Assembly: GCA_041746635.1 (NCBI GenBank)
Contig: JBGTGQ010000041.1
Location: forward strand, 1 to 39,592
DNA length: 39,592 bases
Direction of reading: 5' to 3'
From: CAMASH01 sp041746635
GTDB taxonomy: Bacteria > Verrucomicrobiota > Verrucomicrobiia > Chthoniobacterales > Terrimicrobiaceae
Shown: piece by piece, positions 16,514-23,527 of the stretch
How positions within the stretch are numbered: the first letter of the stretch is position 1
Layout of the letters: each line of letters starts with the position of its first letter
The notes under the pieces: model-generated
What the model saw: the letters and a program-made list of their open reading frames with translations, nothing else
Databases searched by the model: none
Told to the model about the DNA's origin: nothing
Translations under genes and position numbers: made by a program

Positions 16514-17032
16514 TCAACTCTGCTTCCTGCCCTGTCCCTCGCGCTCCATTCCCAACAAAAACGCCTTGGTTTCCATCCCCCCGGCAAACCCGGTCAACTG
16601 GCCCTTGGAACCGATCACGCGATGGCAGGGGATGATAATGGCGAGGGGATTTTTTCCATTCGCCGCCCCCACCGCGCGCACTGCCTGAGGGCGTCCAATT
16701 TGCGTGGCGATTTGGCCGTAGCTCCGCGTCTCACCGAAGGGAATGGTGGCCAGCGCCCTCCAGACTTCCTCTTGAAATTTCGTGCCGGCCAAACTGATCT
16801 CCAGCGAAAACACCGTGCGCCGCCCCGCAAAGTACCCGTTCAACTGCCGCTCCGCCTCGCGCAGCACCGAATGGTTTTTATCTTCCACCAACGGACCCAG
16901 GCGAACCCGCTGCGGATCGTCGTTTTCCCACAGCACCGCCGCCAGCCCGCCTGCGCCCGACACCAGGGTCAGGCGGCCCAGGGGAGACTTCATCGTTGTG
17001 TAGAAAGTGAGTGCTGGTTTGTCCAAGATCAT
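16514..17032 (-). CDS. ogt: Methylated-DNA-protein-cysteine methyltransferase
   Basis: This 172-residue protein repairs O6-methylguanine by suicidal transfer of the methyl group to Cys136 in PCHRV. Other family motifs are FQEEVWRAL, IPFGETRSYGQIA, RAVGAANGKNP (DNA-binding helix-turn-helix and arginine finger) and the C-terminal GGMETKAFLL. The start at 17032 is chosen because AGGGAA lies directly before the ATG and because further upstream in-frame sequence overlaps the cas4 relic region. It follows the cas4-like fragment on the same strand by 40 bases. Confidence 0.93.
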   Translation of the reverse strand: MILDKPALTFYTTMKSPLGRLTLVSGAGGLAAVLWENDDPQRVRLGPLVEDKNHSVLREAERQLNGYFAGRRTVFSLEISLAGTKFQEEVWRALATIPFGETRSYGQIATQIGRPQAVRAVGAANGKNPLAIIIPCHRVIGSKGQLTGFAGGMETKAFLLGMEREGQGRKQS

Positions 17033-17072
17033 TTCCCTAGCCGGCATCGTCGAGACGCGAGGGCCGGTCGGC

Positions 17073-17396
17073 CTAGCGGTGAGTTGATTTCCCCTCCACC
17101 GTGTTGGCGTTTTCCACGAAAATGTTCTCCACCCATTGATGGTAAAAAAGCCGCGGACAATAGGCATAATTGTGCAGCCGGCGGACCGGCAGGGGCGGCT
17201 GCGGTTCCGCGCCGGGGAGGGTTTTCGCCTCGGCGGGAGGGAGTTCGCGGCGCAGTGTCTCGTGGATTTTCTGATCCCATTTCGTCAGCGGAAGCTCCGG
17301 CTGACGCGGATCGGATGTGCGACTGGAAATGCGACCGCTGCGGACAGGCTTTGTCCGCGAAGCGTAAAGGCCTTCCTCGCCGGTTGACATGACCAA
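17073..17396 (-). pseudogene. Cas4 (Cas4-Cas1 fusion) N-terminal relic
   Basis: The 107-residue frame ends with PVRRLHNYAYCPRLFYHQW followed by VENIFVENANTVEGKSTHR and a stop. This is the opening motif of Cas4 nucleases as found at the start of Cas4-Cas1 fusion proteins: a YCPRLFY segment with the first iron-sulfur Cys, then a V-x-x-x-F-x-x-N-x-x-T-x-E-G segment and HR. A complete Cas4 needs about 130 more residues (catalytic Asp, Glu, Lys and three more Cys), and Cas1 would follow; all are missing, since ogt begins 40 bases later. The first 65 residues are not recognised. It is read here as the truncated remnant of an adaptation gene of a type V-B or similar system. Confidence 0.65.
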
Positions 17397-17467
17397 GCTG
17401 CCTAGCGGAATTCTTCACGCTAAGCAAGTTTTCCGCCTTCGTAAGACCAATCCAAGACGAAACGAGG

Positions 17468-17635
17468 TTATAGAACGAAGGGCGAAATTTCCTCCCGTTG
17501 GAGCGGCTCCGTTTCCCGCAAGCGCAGCTTGTCGATGATTTCCTCAAAAGCCGTCACTGCTTGCTCATAAGTCATCGGAGAGGGGGATTCGTCCATCGGA
17601 CGATCAAAGACGGGAAAGTTCAATTCGGCACTCAC
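17468..17635 (-). CDS. Small acidic protein, unknown, last gene of a four-gene operon
   Basis: This 55-residue frame starts with GTG three bases after the stop of the nucleotidyltransferase gene. The sequence is SAELNFPVFDRPMDESPSP followed by MTYEQAVTAFEEIIDKLRLR, an amphipathic helix, and ends ISPFVL. The helix resembles the start of an exonuclease VII small subunit (YEQAVxxLExIVxxLE), but the protein is too short and the rest does not match. ATG starts at residue 14 or 21 are possible. Tight spacing argues that it is translated together with the gene upstream. Confidence 0.45.
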   Translation of the reverse strand: MSAELNFPVFDRPMDESPSPMTYEQAVTAFEEIIDKLRLRETEPLQREEISPFVL

Positions 17636-17638
17636 GAT

Positions 17639-18166
17639 TCAGGCACCCTGGCATAGCGCACGGATTTTCTCCAGTGCCGAGTCACCCCCATAACGGAGGA
17701 TGAGCTTCTGAAATTCCGGTTCATCCAGGTCCAGATGATGCAGCAGCACCATCTGCCTGATGTCCTCCCAGTCCTGCACCGGCTTCGAGCGGGTGGGACT
17801 GGTGGCCGCATGCAGCTTGAGCGCCACCATGTGTCGGACCGAGGGCACCCTCACGCTCTCCGCCGGGATGGCATCCGCGGCGAGCTTTTCGAAAGTTGCT
17901 TGATCGACCAGCATCAAATCGACCCTCGGCCAGCCAGTCTGTCCGCTGAATTGCGCAAAGGCGTTGCCTTCCGAATAACACGCATACCCGAACTTTTCCA
18001 ACACCCCGGCCCACGCCGGTCGCTGGTCCACCCGCACGAGAAAATCAATATCCAAGGTCATGCGGGCGTGACCAAGCCTGGTAATCGCCTGACCGCCAAT
18101 CAGCAGGAATTCCACATTCCGCTTTTTTGCCTCCTCCGCCAGCCGCTCGATGAGTTCAAGGATCAT
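17639..18166 (-). CDS. AbiEii-like nucleotidyltransferase
   Basis: The 175-residue protein has the nucleotidyltransferase fold signature: EFLLIGGQAITRLGHARMT, then LDIDFLV (GG-x-n-T-x-D-x-D, metal-binding Asp pair near residues 37-39), followed by VDLMLVD as the third acid and a helical C-terminus with MVALKLHA, a pattern of the AbiEii/AbiGii toxin and related families. Some members act as toxins or in phage defence; others have unknown roles. The ATG overlaps the stop of the preceding gene (18156) by 11 bases, which indicates translational coupling. No obvious antitoxin of the AbiEi type is adjacent; the small flanking genes are candidates. Confidence 0.75.
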   Translation of the reverse strand: MILELIERLAEEAKKRNVEFLLIGGQAITRLGHARMTLDIDFLVRVDQRPAWAGVLEKFGYACYSEGNAFAQFSGQTGWPRVDLMLVDQATFEKLAADAIPAESVRVPSVRHMVALKLHAATSPTRSKPVQDWEDIRQMVLLHHLDLDEPEFQKLILRYGGDSALEKIRALCQGA

Positions 18167-18548
18167 GAGGGTAAGGGATGTCGTCATCGGGGCGGAGGCT
18201 TTCCGGCAGGGCAATGAGTTCCGTGCCGGGTTCCGCCCGCCATTTTACCCGGCCATCGTCGAGAATTTTTACAATCACGCCGCGAAGGGAACCCTTGAGC
18301 GTCTTTACCCGGTCGCCGGGCCGGAACGAGGCCGATTGCCAGAGGGAATCCACCGTTTCAATCATCGCCTCGCGATCCAGCACGCCGGCAACGTAATGGG
18401 CTACGGCGGAGATCAACTCGCGCCTGCGCGCGTGGGGAAGTTCGGCAAAAATGGCCGCGCTGATCTGACGCGCGATATCGGCAAAAGTATTGCCGTTGAA
18501 GAAAAGGAATGGTGCCCGGCGATGAAAGGCCTTCAGTGCGTCCAGCAA
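18156..18548 (-). CDS. Unknown protein with SH3/KOW-like C-terminal region
   Basis: This roughly 130-residue product is not recognised. The N-terminal part (about 1-75) is helical (LLDALKAFHRR, IARQISAAIFAELPHARRR, VAHYVAGVLDREAMIE). The C-terminal part looks like a small beta barrel (FRPGDRVKTLKGSLRGVIVK and DGRVKWR), like KOW or SH3 modules. It ends PDDDIPYPHDP. No ATG fits: the frame runs into the end of the upstream gene, and a TTG at 18548 (or the CTG at 18554) is the likely start. Coupling to both neighbours suggests a functional operon with the nucleotidyltransferase. Confidence 0.5.
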   Translation of the reverse strand: MLDALKAFHRRAPFLFFNGNTFADIARQISAAIFAELPHARRRELISAVAHYVAGVLDREAMIETVDSLWQSASFRPGDRVKTLKGSLRGVIVKILDDGRVKWRAEPGTELIALPESLRPDDDIPYPHDP

Positions 18549-18559
18549 TTCCAGGAAGG

Positions 18560-18796
18560 TTACTTCTTGCTCCCGTTGTCGGAGCCACTCTCCCGCACAC
18601 GCTTCTCCAGTCTCTGAATTAAGGCCGTGCTGCGCGCCACCTCGTGCGCACGCTCCTCGGTTGAAGCTGACGACAGACTCCCAACTCCGGTTTTTGATAA
18701 AAGCGGCTCGGGCTTGTAGCGGTGATTGTTCGCCAGGACTTCCTCGAGGATGTCCTCGTCCGTCAGATGCTCCAGAAGATCCAGCCGAAGTTTCAT
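18560..18796 (-). CDS. Unknown 78-residue protein, first gene of the four-gene operon
   Basis: The protein is not recognised. It begins MKLRLDLLEHLTDEDILEEV and continues LANNHRYKPEPLLSK, then a Ser-rich stretch and a charged C-terminal helix (VARSTALIQRLEKRVRE). It is soluble and could be a small adaptor. Its stop codon lies only 11 bases before the proposed start of the next gene. It begins 43 bases after the stop of the Cas12b-like relic, on the same strand. Confidence 0.5.
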   Translation of the reverse strand: MKLRLDLLEHLTDEDILEEVLANNHRYKPEPLLSKTGVGSLSSASTEERAHEVARSTALIQRLEKRVRESGSDNGSKK

Positions 18797-18839
18797 GATT
18801 CATAATCTAACTTTCCGGGAAGGCGATGGCAAGTCAGGG

Positions 18840-19325
18840 TTACTTCGGGATGTCGTCGTCGGGATCGATGGGACGGAAGTTTGATGGCGCGGAATTCGGA
18901 ATCGGGATGCCCCATTTTTCGAGGCGGGGGCGATTAATATCTTGGCAGCGTAACTCGCCCTGCACCCATGTTTTCGCCACTTCGTCACGCCATCCTTTCA
19001 CCGCGGAAATCATGGCCTTCGCCGTCTCCGCCGCCGACTCGATGGCCTTCTTCCGCGCCGCATCCGTCTTGTGCTTCGGGTCACGCCGCGCGGAGTCCTC
19101 CGCGACCTTCAGCGCGATGGTCTGGAACTCCGGGTCATCCATCCCCCGCGCCATCGCCGCAAGGCAAAGCGTGTAATAATTCACTGCCCTTTGAAAAAGC
19201 GCGTGGTGCCTCCAAAGAGTTACTTGCCAGTCGGGCAGCGCAATCCAGTCGTCAGGAACCTTTCCCTTTGCTCCATTTTGTAGAGTATCGAGTTCGCTGA
19301 CTCGGCCTTGATAAATGCGATTCAT
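18840..19325 (-). pseudogene. Cas12b (C2c1) relic: N-terminal fragment with heavily shortened body
   Basis: The first 65 residues read MNRIYQGRVSELDTLQNG and, from about 37, LWRHHALFQRAVNYYTLCLA. This is the start of verrucomicrobial type V-B effectors: I recall the Opitutaceae Cas12b beginning MSLNRIYQGRV with LWQHHELFQAAINYY at the same spacing. The remaining residues (about 66-161) are a charged helical stretch ending PDDDIPK, and the recalled Opitutaceae protein also ends in an acidic DDIP tail. Cas12b normally has 1100-1500 residues with a split RuvC domain; no RuvC or zinc motif is present here. The simplest reading is one large internal deletion that kept frame. The alternative is a genuine small derivative. 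A Cas4 relic lies 1.4 kb downstream. Confidence 0.65.
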
Positions 19326-19371
19326 GACATGAATTTCTGGAGGTTAGTGAAGTGTTAGGGACTTTTTGCAT

Positions 19372-19713
19372 TCAGGAAAGCTCGATCGCCTCCACCCGGA
19401 AAACCCGTTCGGCTCGGCGCGTGGGGCAATAGCCGCTTAGATAGCATCCAGGAAAGCCGTCGCTCTTGAAAACCAACCCGGGAGCGACGCGCCGCAGTCG
19501 CCCAGGGTTCGAGCCGGCGGGGTAAAGGAATTCCAGTTCGTGGTTGTTTTCCGTGGCGGACAGGAGAAGGGCAATAGTGGGCGGCAAGGGCCTGCCGCCC
19601 TCCAACCGGGTTGGCACGCGCCGGGCGTGTTTCCATTTTTCCAACCACTCGGGGCCAAGGGTCCACTTCCAACCTTGGCGTGAGGCTCTTTTGCATTGAC
19701 ACCCCGACCCCAA
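19372..19713 (-). pseudogene. WYL-domain protein remnant
   Basis: The last 65 residues resemble a WYL ligand-binding domain: IALLLSATENNHELEFLYP, then GRLRRVAPGLVFKSDG, CYLSGYCPTRRAERVFRV and EAIEL, with the usual order of Y..., R-x-x-x-P-x-x-L-V, YL-x-G-Y-C and R-x-F-R-V. No DNA-binding domain precedes it. The only start in frame is a TTG at 19713 inside the mraZ promoter region, so the N-terminal 48 residues are doubtful and this is read as a truncated gene. WYL proteins often regulate defence genes, including CRISPR-Cas, which suits its place next to the cas relics. Confidence 0.55.
19696..19701 (+). promoter_or_regulatory. Possible -35 element of the dcw promoter
   Basis: A perfect TTGACA lies upstream of mraZ; the expected -10 position (about 19719-19724) has only a weak match and falls within the MraZ boxes. 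Binding of MraZ there would block the promoter. Confidence 0.4.
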
Positions 19714-19751
19714 AGTGGTGAAAAGTGGGGAATTGTGGCGGATAGTGTCAC
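19712..19751 (+). promoter_or_regulatory. MraZ box: four 10-bp spaced repeats
   Basis: Four units with a 10-base period, AAAGTGGTGA, AAAGTGGGGA, ATTGTGGCGG and ATAGTGTCAC, end 17 bases before the mraZ start. They match known MraZ operators, which are tandem GTGG-type units one DNA turn apart. MraZ probably represses the whole dcw cluster from here. Confidence 0.8.
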
Positions 19752-19768
19752 GAAAAACCTAAAATCGA

Positions 19769-20218
19769 ATGGGTCAGGATGCAACAACGCTCTTCTCGGG
19801 AACCTTCGAGCGTTCCATGGACGCAAAGAAGCGCGTGGCCGTGCCTGCGTCCTGGCTGGCGAGGGATGAAGGCGAGACCTTTCACGTCATTCCCCATCCG
19901 ACCGAGGGCTACCTGATCGTGATGCCGCCGGAGGAATTCGCCCGGCAGGAACAACTCATCCAGAGCGCTTCCGGCAGCGCGGCGGACAAGCGCATCGCCA
20001 TTCGCAAATTTTACGGGGAAGCCCACACGACCACGACGGATAAACAGGGACGCATCCTCCTGACCGAAAAACACTGCGACCGCGCCGGTCTGGCCGGGGA
20101 GATCGTTTTTGCCGGGGGCCGCAGCCGCTTCGAGATCTGGAGCAAGGAACGCCATGCCGCGACGGATGCCGGCCAGACCGATATCTACCAACGCATCGCG
20201 GCGGACATCGGACTTTAG
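19769..20218 (+). CDS. mraZ: Transcriptional regulator MraZ
   Basis: This 149-residue AbrB-like DNA-binding protein has two copies of the MraZ motif: MDAKKRVAVPASW near residues 17-29 and TDKQGRILLTEKH near 90-102. It is known to form rings that bind the tandem operator and repress the dcw operon. Here it is the first gene of the cluster and lies directly behind four operator repeats, so autoregulation is expected. A 152-base gap without a visible terminator separates it from rsmH. Confidence 0.96.
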   Translation: MGQDATTLFSGTFERSMDAKKRVAVPASWLARDEGETFHVIPHPTEGYLIVMPPEEFARQEQLIQSASGSAADKRIAIRKFYGEAHTTTTDKQGRILLTEKHCDRAGLAGEIVFAGGRSRFEIWSKERHAATDAGQTDIYQRIAADIGL

Positions 20219-20370
20219 AATTTCACCATGATGCCATCTTTAACCTCATGAAAACCACCGGCTGATGACGAAGCGGGGCCGGGTGTTTTGCTTCGGCTTT
20301 AGTCCTGCGAAGGGCTCCGACGGAAAGCCCCAAGGCCACGCCGCCATCAAAATCCGTCCACGCAACGCTT

Positions 20371-21354
20371 ATGAAATCCTGGGACTTCGACGACCTGCCT
20401 CTGCAAATTTTGGAAAAGCCTGAGGACTCCGCCCCATCCGGCAGCTACCACACGCCGGTGATGGCCGACGAGGTCGTCGCCTTGTTGCGGCCCGCTCCGG
20501 GGCTGATCTTTCTCGACGGCACGGCTGGCGGCGGCGGTCACACGGAAAAATTCCTCCAACATGGCGCGGAGGTGGTTGCTCTCGATCAGGATGCAGACTC
20601 GATCGTGCATTGCGCGCAGCGCCTGGCGCCCTTTGCCCACCGGCTGCATTTGGTCGAGGCCAATTTTGAAAATGCGGGTGCTGCGCTGGACGGTCTCGGC
20701 TTCAGTTCCGTGGCCGGAGCGCTCATCGATATCGGGGTTTCCTCGCATCAGCTCGACACGGCCGAGCGCGGTTTTGCCATGATGAAGGATGGCCCGCTGG
20801 ACATGCGCATGAACCGCAGCGCTTCCCGCACCGCGGCGGACATCATCAACACGGCCCCGGTGTCCGAACTGGCGGAAATTTTCCGCGCATATGGCGAGGA
20901 ACCTCGCGCCATGCACATCGCCGCACGCCTGGCCGCCGCGCGCGAACAGCGCCCGCTGCACACCACATTCGATCTGGCCGCCGCCGTCACCTCCTTCGTG
21001 CCGCGCACGGGGGCGCGTCATCCGGCTACCCGGGTTTTTCAGGCCCTCCGCATCGCGGTCAACGACGAACTGGGCGCGCTCACCCGCGGACTGGAAGCCA
21101 TCAGCACCCGCCTGGCCCACGGGGCGCGGTTCGCCGTGATCAGCTTTCATTCCCTGGAGGACCGCATCGTGAAGAACTATTTCCGCGATCGCAGCACCGA
21201 GTGGATCGACCGCCCGGAGTGGCCCGAACCGCGCCGTAATCCGGACCGCATTTTCCGTCTCCTCACGCCCCGTCCGATGGATGCATCGGGCGAGGAAGTC
21301 ACCGCCAACCCCCGTTCCCGCAGCGCCAAACTGCGGGTCGTCGAACGCCTATGA
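20371..21354 (+). CDS. rsmH: 16S rRNA (cytosine-1402-N4) methyltransferase RsmH
   Basis: The 327-residue RsmH (MraW) methylates N4 of C1402 in the 16S rRNA decoding site. SAM-binding motif LDGTAGGGGHTEKFL lies near residues 49-63; GVSSHQLDTAERGF, GPLDMRMN, HPATRVFQALRIAVNDEL and FHSLEDRIVKNYF are all typical. The N-terminal 26 residues before YHTPVM are longer than usual. The gene ends in ATGA shared with ftsL. Confidence 0.97.
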   Translation: MKSWDFDDLPLQILEKPEDSAPSGSYHTPVMADEVVALLRPAPGLIFLDGTAGGGGHTEKFLQHGAEVVALDQDADSIVHCAQRLAPFAHRLHLVEANFENAGAALDGLGFSSVAGALIDIGVSSHQLDTAERGFAMMKDGPLDMRMNRSASRTAADIINTAPVSELAEIFRAYGEEPRAMHIAARLAAAREQRPLHTTFDLAAAVTSFVPRTGARHPATRVFQALRIAVNDELGALTRGLEAISTRLAHGARFAVISFHSLEDRIVKNYFRDRSTEWIDRPEWPEPRRNPDRIFRLLTPRPMDASGEEVTANPRSRSAKLRVVERL

Positions 21355-21737
21355 ACGCCATGACCCTCACCGCCGGACACCGCAGCAATCATGTCAACCA
21401 GATCCACCTCGCCTCGCTGGCGCGATGGCTCCTGCTCGCGTTCGCCTTCAGCGCCTGCGGACTGCTTTTCGTCTTTGTCAAAAACCAGCAGCACTCCCTC
21501 GGCGAACAGACTCGCGAGGTGGAACGTCAGATCCGTGAGGTGCGCGCCCATAACGAGGTTCTCCTGGCGAGGATTTCCACCCTGTCGTCCCGGGCCGAAC
21601 TCCAACGCAAACTCGAGCAAAAAATCATCGCGCTGCAGCCCATCCAGGACCCCAGCATCGCCCGGTTGGTTCCGCCCGCCACGGCGGGAAGTGACGGCGT
21701 TCCGCGCACCGCGGCCAACGAAAGGGTGCGCCGGTGA
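21351..21737 (+). CDS. ftsL: Cell division protein FtsL-like
   Basis: The 128-residue protein is assigned from layout and position: one membrane span (about 26-44, LLLAFAFSACGLLFVFVK) followed by a leucine-zipper-like coiled coil (about 50-95, EVERQIREVRAHNEVLLARI). In the divisome FtsL pairs with FtsB and FtsQ and activates FtsW-FtsI. Sequence conservation of FtsL is weak. It lies between rsmH and ftsI with 4-base overlaps on both sides. A second in-frame ATG at 21360 is possible. Confidence 0.82.
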   Translation: MNAMTLTAGHRSNHVNQIHLASLARWLLLAFAFSACGLLFVFVKNQQHSLGEQTREVERQIREVRAHNEVLLARISTLSSRAELQRKLEQKIIALQPIQDPSIARLVPPATAGSDGVPRTAANERVRR

Positions 21738-23527
21738 AAAAAAATGCGCGCTGCCGCGCCGCCATCGCCTGCGGGCTGATGGCGATGGTCTTCACGGGCT
21801 ACTCGGCCCGGCTCATTTACTTGCAGGTCAGCAAGCATGAGGAATACACCGCGCTGGCGGCGGCCAAACATTCCATCCGCGAATCGATTCCGGCCCGGCG
21901 GGGCCTGATTCTTGACCGCAACGGCGAAATCCTCGCGGCCAACATCCCAGTGCGCAAGGTGATCGTCGATGGCAGCCATGTCAAAAATCCCTCCCTGCTG
22001 GCGGAGATCGCGGCCCCGTTTGCCGGACTTCCCCGCCGCGACCTCGAGCGCCTGTTCATGGAGGAGGCCGCCAAAAAGAAGCAGTTCAAGGTCCTCTTGC
22101 AGGATCTCAAGGAGGAAAGTGCCATCGCCCTGCGCAAGGCCATGGAGGAAAATAACCTTCGGGGACTTTATTTCCGCGAAAACACCACCCGCACCTATCC
22201 GAACGGCCCGATGCTCAGCCACGTGCTGGGATTTCTTTCCCGCAAGGATCCCAACGATGAGCATGTCGTGGGCGTCGAAGGGGTGGAGCGAACCCTGCAG
22301 GACACCCTCTGCGGCGAGGACGGCTTCCGCCACATCGAACGCGACCGCACCGGGCGGGAAATCGTCATTTATCGCGGCCAGGAACAAGCCGCCCGGAACG
22401 GACAAAACGTCCAGCTCACCATCGACATGGGCTTGCAAGCCATCCTCGAGGCGGAGATGGAAAACGCCTTCAAGGAACTCAAGCCCGAAAATGCCATCGG
22501 CATCATCGTCCAACCCAAGACCGGCGAGATTCTCGCCCTGGCCAATCGTCCCACCTTCGACCTCAACTTGATCAACGCGGCCAAGCCGGTGGAAATGAAA
22601 AACCGGGCCATCCTCGACATGGTCGAACCCGGCTCGACCTTCAAGATCGTCGTGGCCGCCGCCGCGCTGAACGAACGCACGGTCAGTGAAAAATCCCTGA
22701 TCTATTGCGAGAATGGCAGCTTTTCCTACGGCGGACGCATCCTCCGCGACCATCATGGCTACGGACAGATGAACGTCCACGACATCCTGATGAAGTCCTC
22801 CAACATCGGCTCGGCCAAGATGGCCCTCATGATGGGCGACGAAAAATTTTATGAATATGTGCGCCGTTTCGGTTTCGGCGAACGCAGCGGCGTGCAACTG
22901 CCGGGGGAAATTTCCGGCCTGGTTCATCCGCCCGCCCGCTGGGACAAACTCACCATCACCCGCATGCCCATGGGTCATTCCGTGGCGGTCACCCCCTTGC
23001 AAATGGCCATGGCCATGTCAGTCATCGCCAATGGCGGCAAGCTCATGCGCCCGCACGTGATCAAGTCGATCAAGGACGCCGACGGTAACGTGGTCCAGCA
23101 ATTCGAACCCGAGGTGGTGCGGGAGGTCGTTCCGCCCGAAGTTGCCGGATTTGTCAACAAGGCCCTCACCGAAGTCGTGAGCGAACGCGGCACCGCCACC
23201 CTCGCCAGCGTCAATGGTTTCAGTGTGGCCGGCAAGACCGGCACGGCCCAGAAGGTCAATCCCAAGGGTGGATATTCCGAAGGCAAATACGTCGTCTCCT
23301 TCGTCGGCTACATGCCAGCCGAGAATCCGGAATTTGTCTGCCTTATCCTCATCGACGACGCAAAAATTTCGTCTTCCTTGAATTACGGCGGCCTCGTGGC
23401 CGCGCCCATCTTCTCGCGGGTGGCGGAAAAAGCCGCGCGTTATCTCGACCTCACCCCGGCACCGCGGGCGGAGCCCATCCTGCCCGTCGCCATGCAGCAG
23501 ACGGATGCCCGTCAATACCGACAATGA
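21734..23527 (+). CDS. ftsI: Division-specific class B penicillin-binding protein (FtsI/PBP3)
   Basis: This 597-residue transpeptidase cross-links septal peptidoglycan. A membrane anchor covers about residues 9-28; the pedestal starts with IPARRGLILDRNGEILAAN. Active-site motifs are S301-TF-K304, S355-S-N357 and K501-T-G-T504. The start is GTG and overlaps the ftsL stop (GTGA). No PASTA domains are seen. The N-terminal part is a little longer than in E. coli. Confidence 0.96.
   Translation: MKKNARCRAAIACGLMAMVFTGYSARLIYLQVSKHEEYTALAAAKHSIRESIPARRGLILDRNGEILAANIPVRKVIVDGSHVKNPSLLAEIAAPFAGLPRRDLERLFMEEAAKKKQFKVLLQDLKEESAIALRKAMEENNLRGLYFRENTTRTYPNGPMLSHVLGFLSRKDPNDEHVVGVEGVERTLQDTLCGEDGFRHIERDRTGREIVIYRGQEQAARNGQNVQLTIDMGLQAILEAEMENAFKELKPENAIGIIVQPKTGEILALANRPTFDLNLINAAKPVEMKNRAILDMVEPGSTFKIVVAAAALNERTVSEKSLIYCENGSFSYGGRILRDHHGYGQMNVHDILMKSSNIGSAKMALMMGDEKFYEYVRRFGFGERSGVQLPGEISGLVHPPARWDKLTITRMPMGHSVAVTPLQMAMAMSVIANGGKLMRPHVIKSIKDADGNVVQQFEPEVVREVVPPEVAGFVNKALTEVVSERGTATLASVNGFSVAGKTGTAQKVNPKGGYSEGKYVVSFVGYMPAENPEFVCLILIDDAKISSSLNYGGLVAAPIFSRVAEKAARYLDLTPAPRAEPILPVAMQQTDARQYRQ

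Noticed and set aside
17033..19768. CRISPR array near the cas relics
   Set aside because: I looked for regularly spaced direct repeats of 25-40 bases between 17.0 and 19.8 kb and found none.
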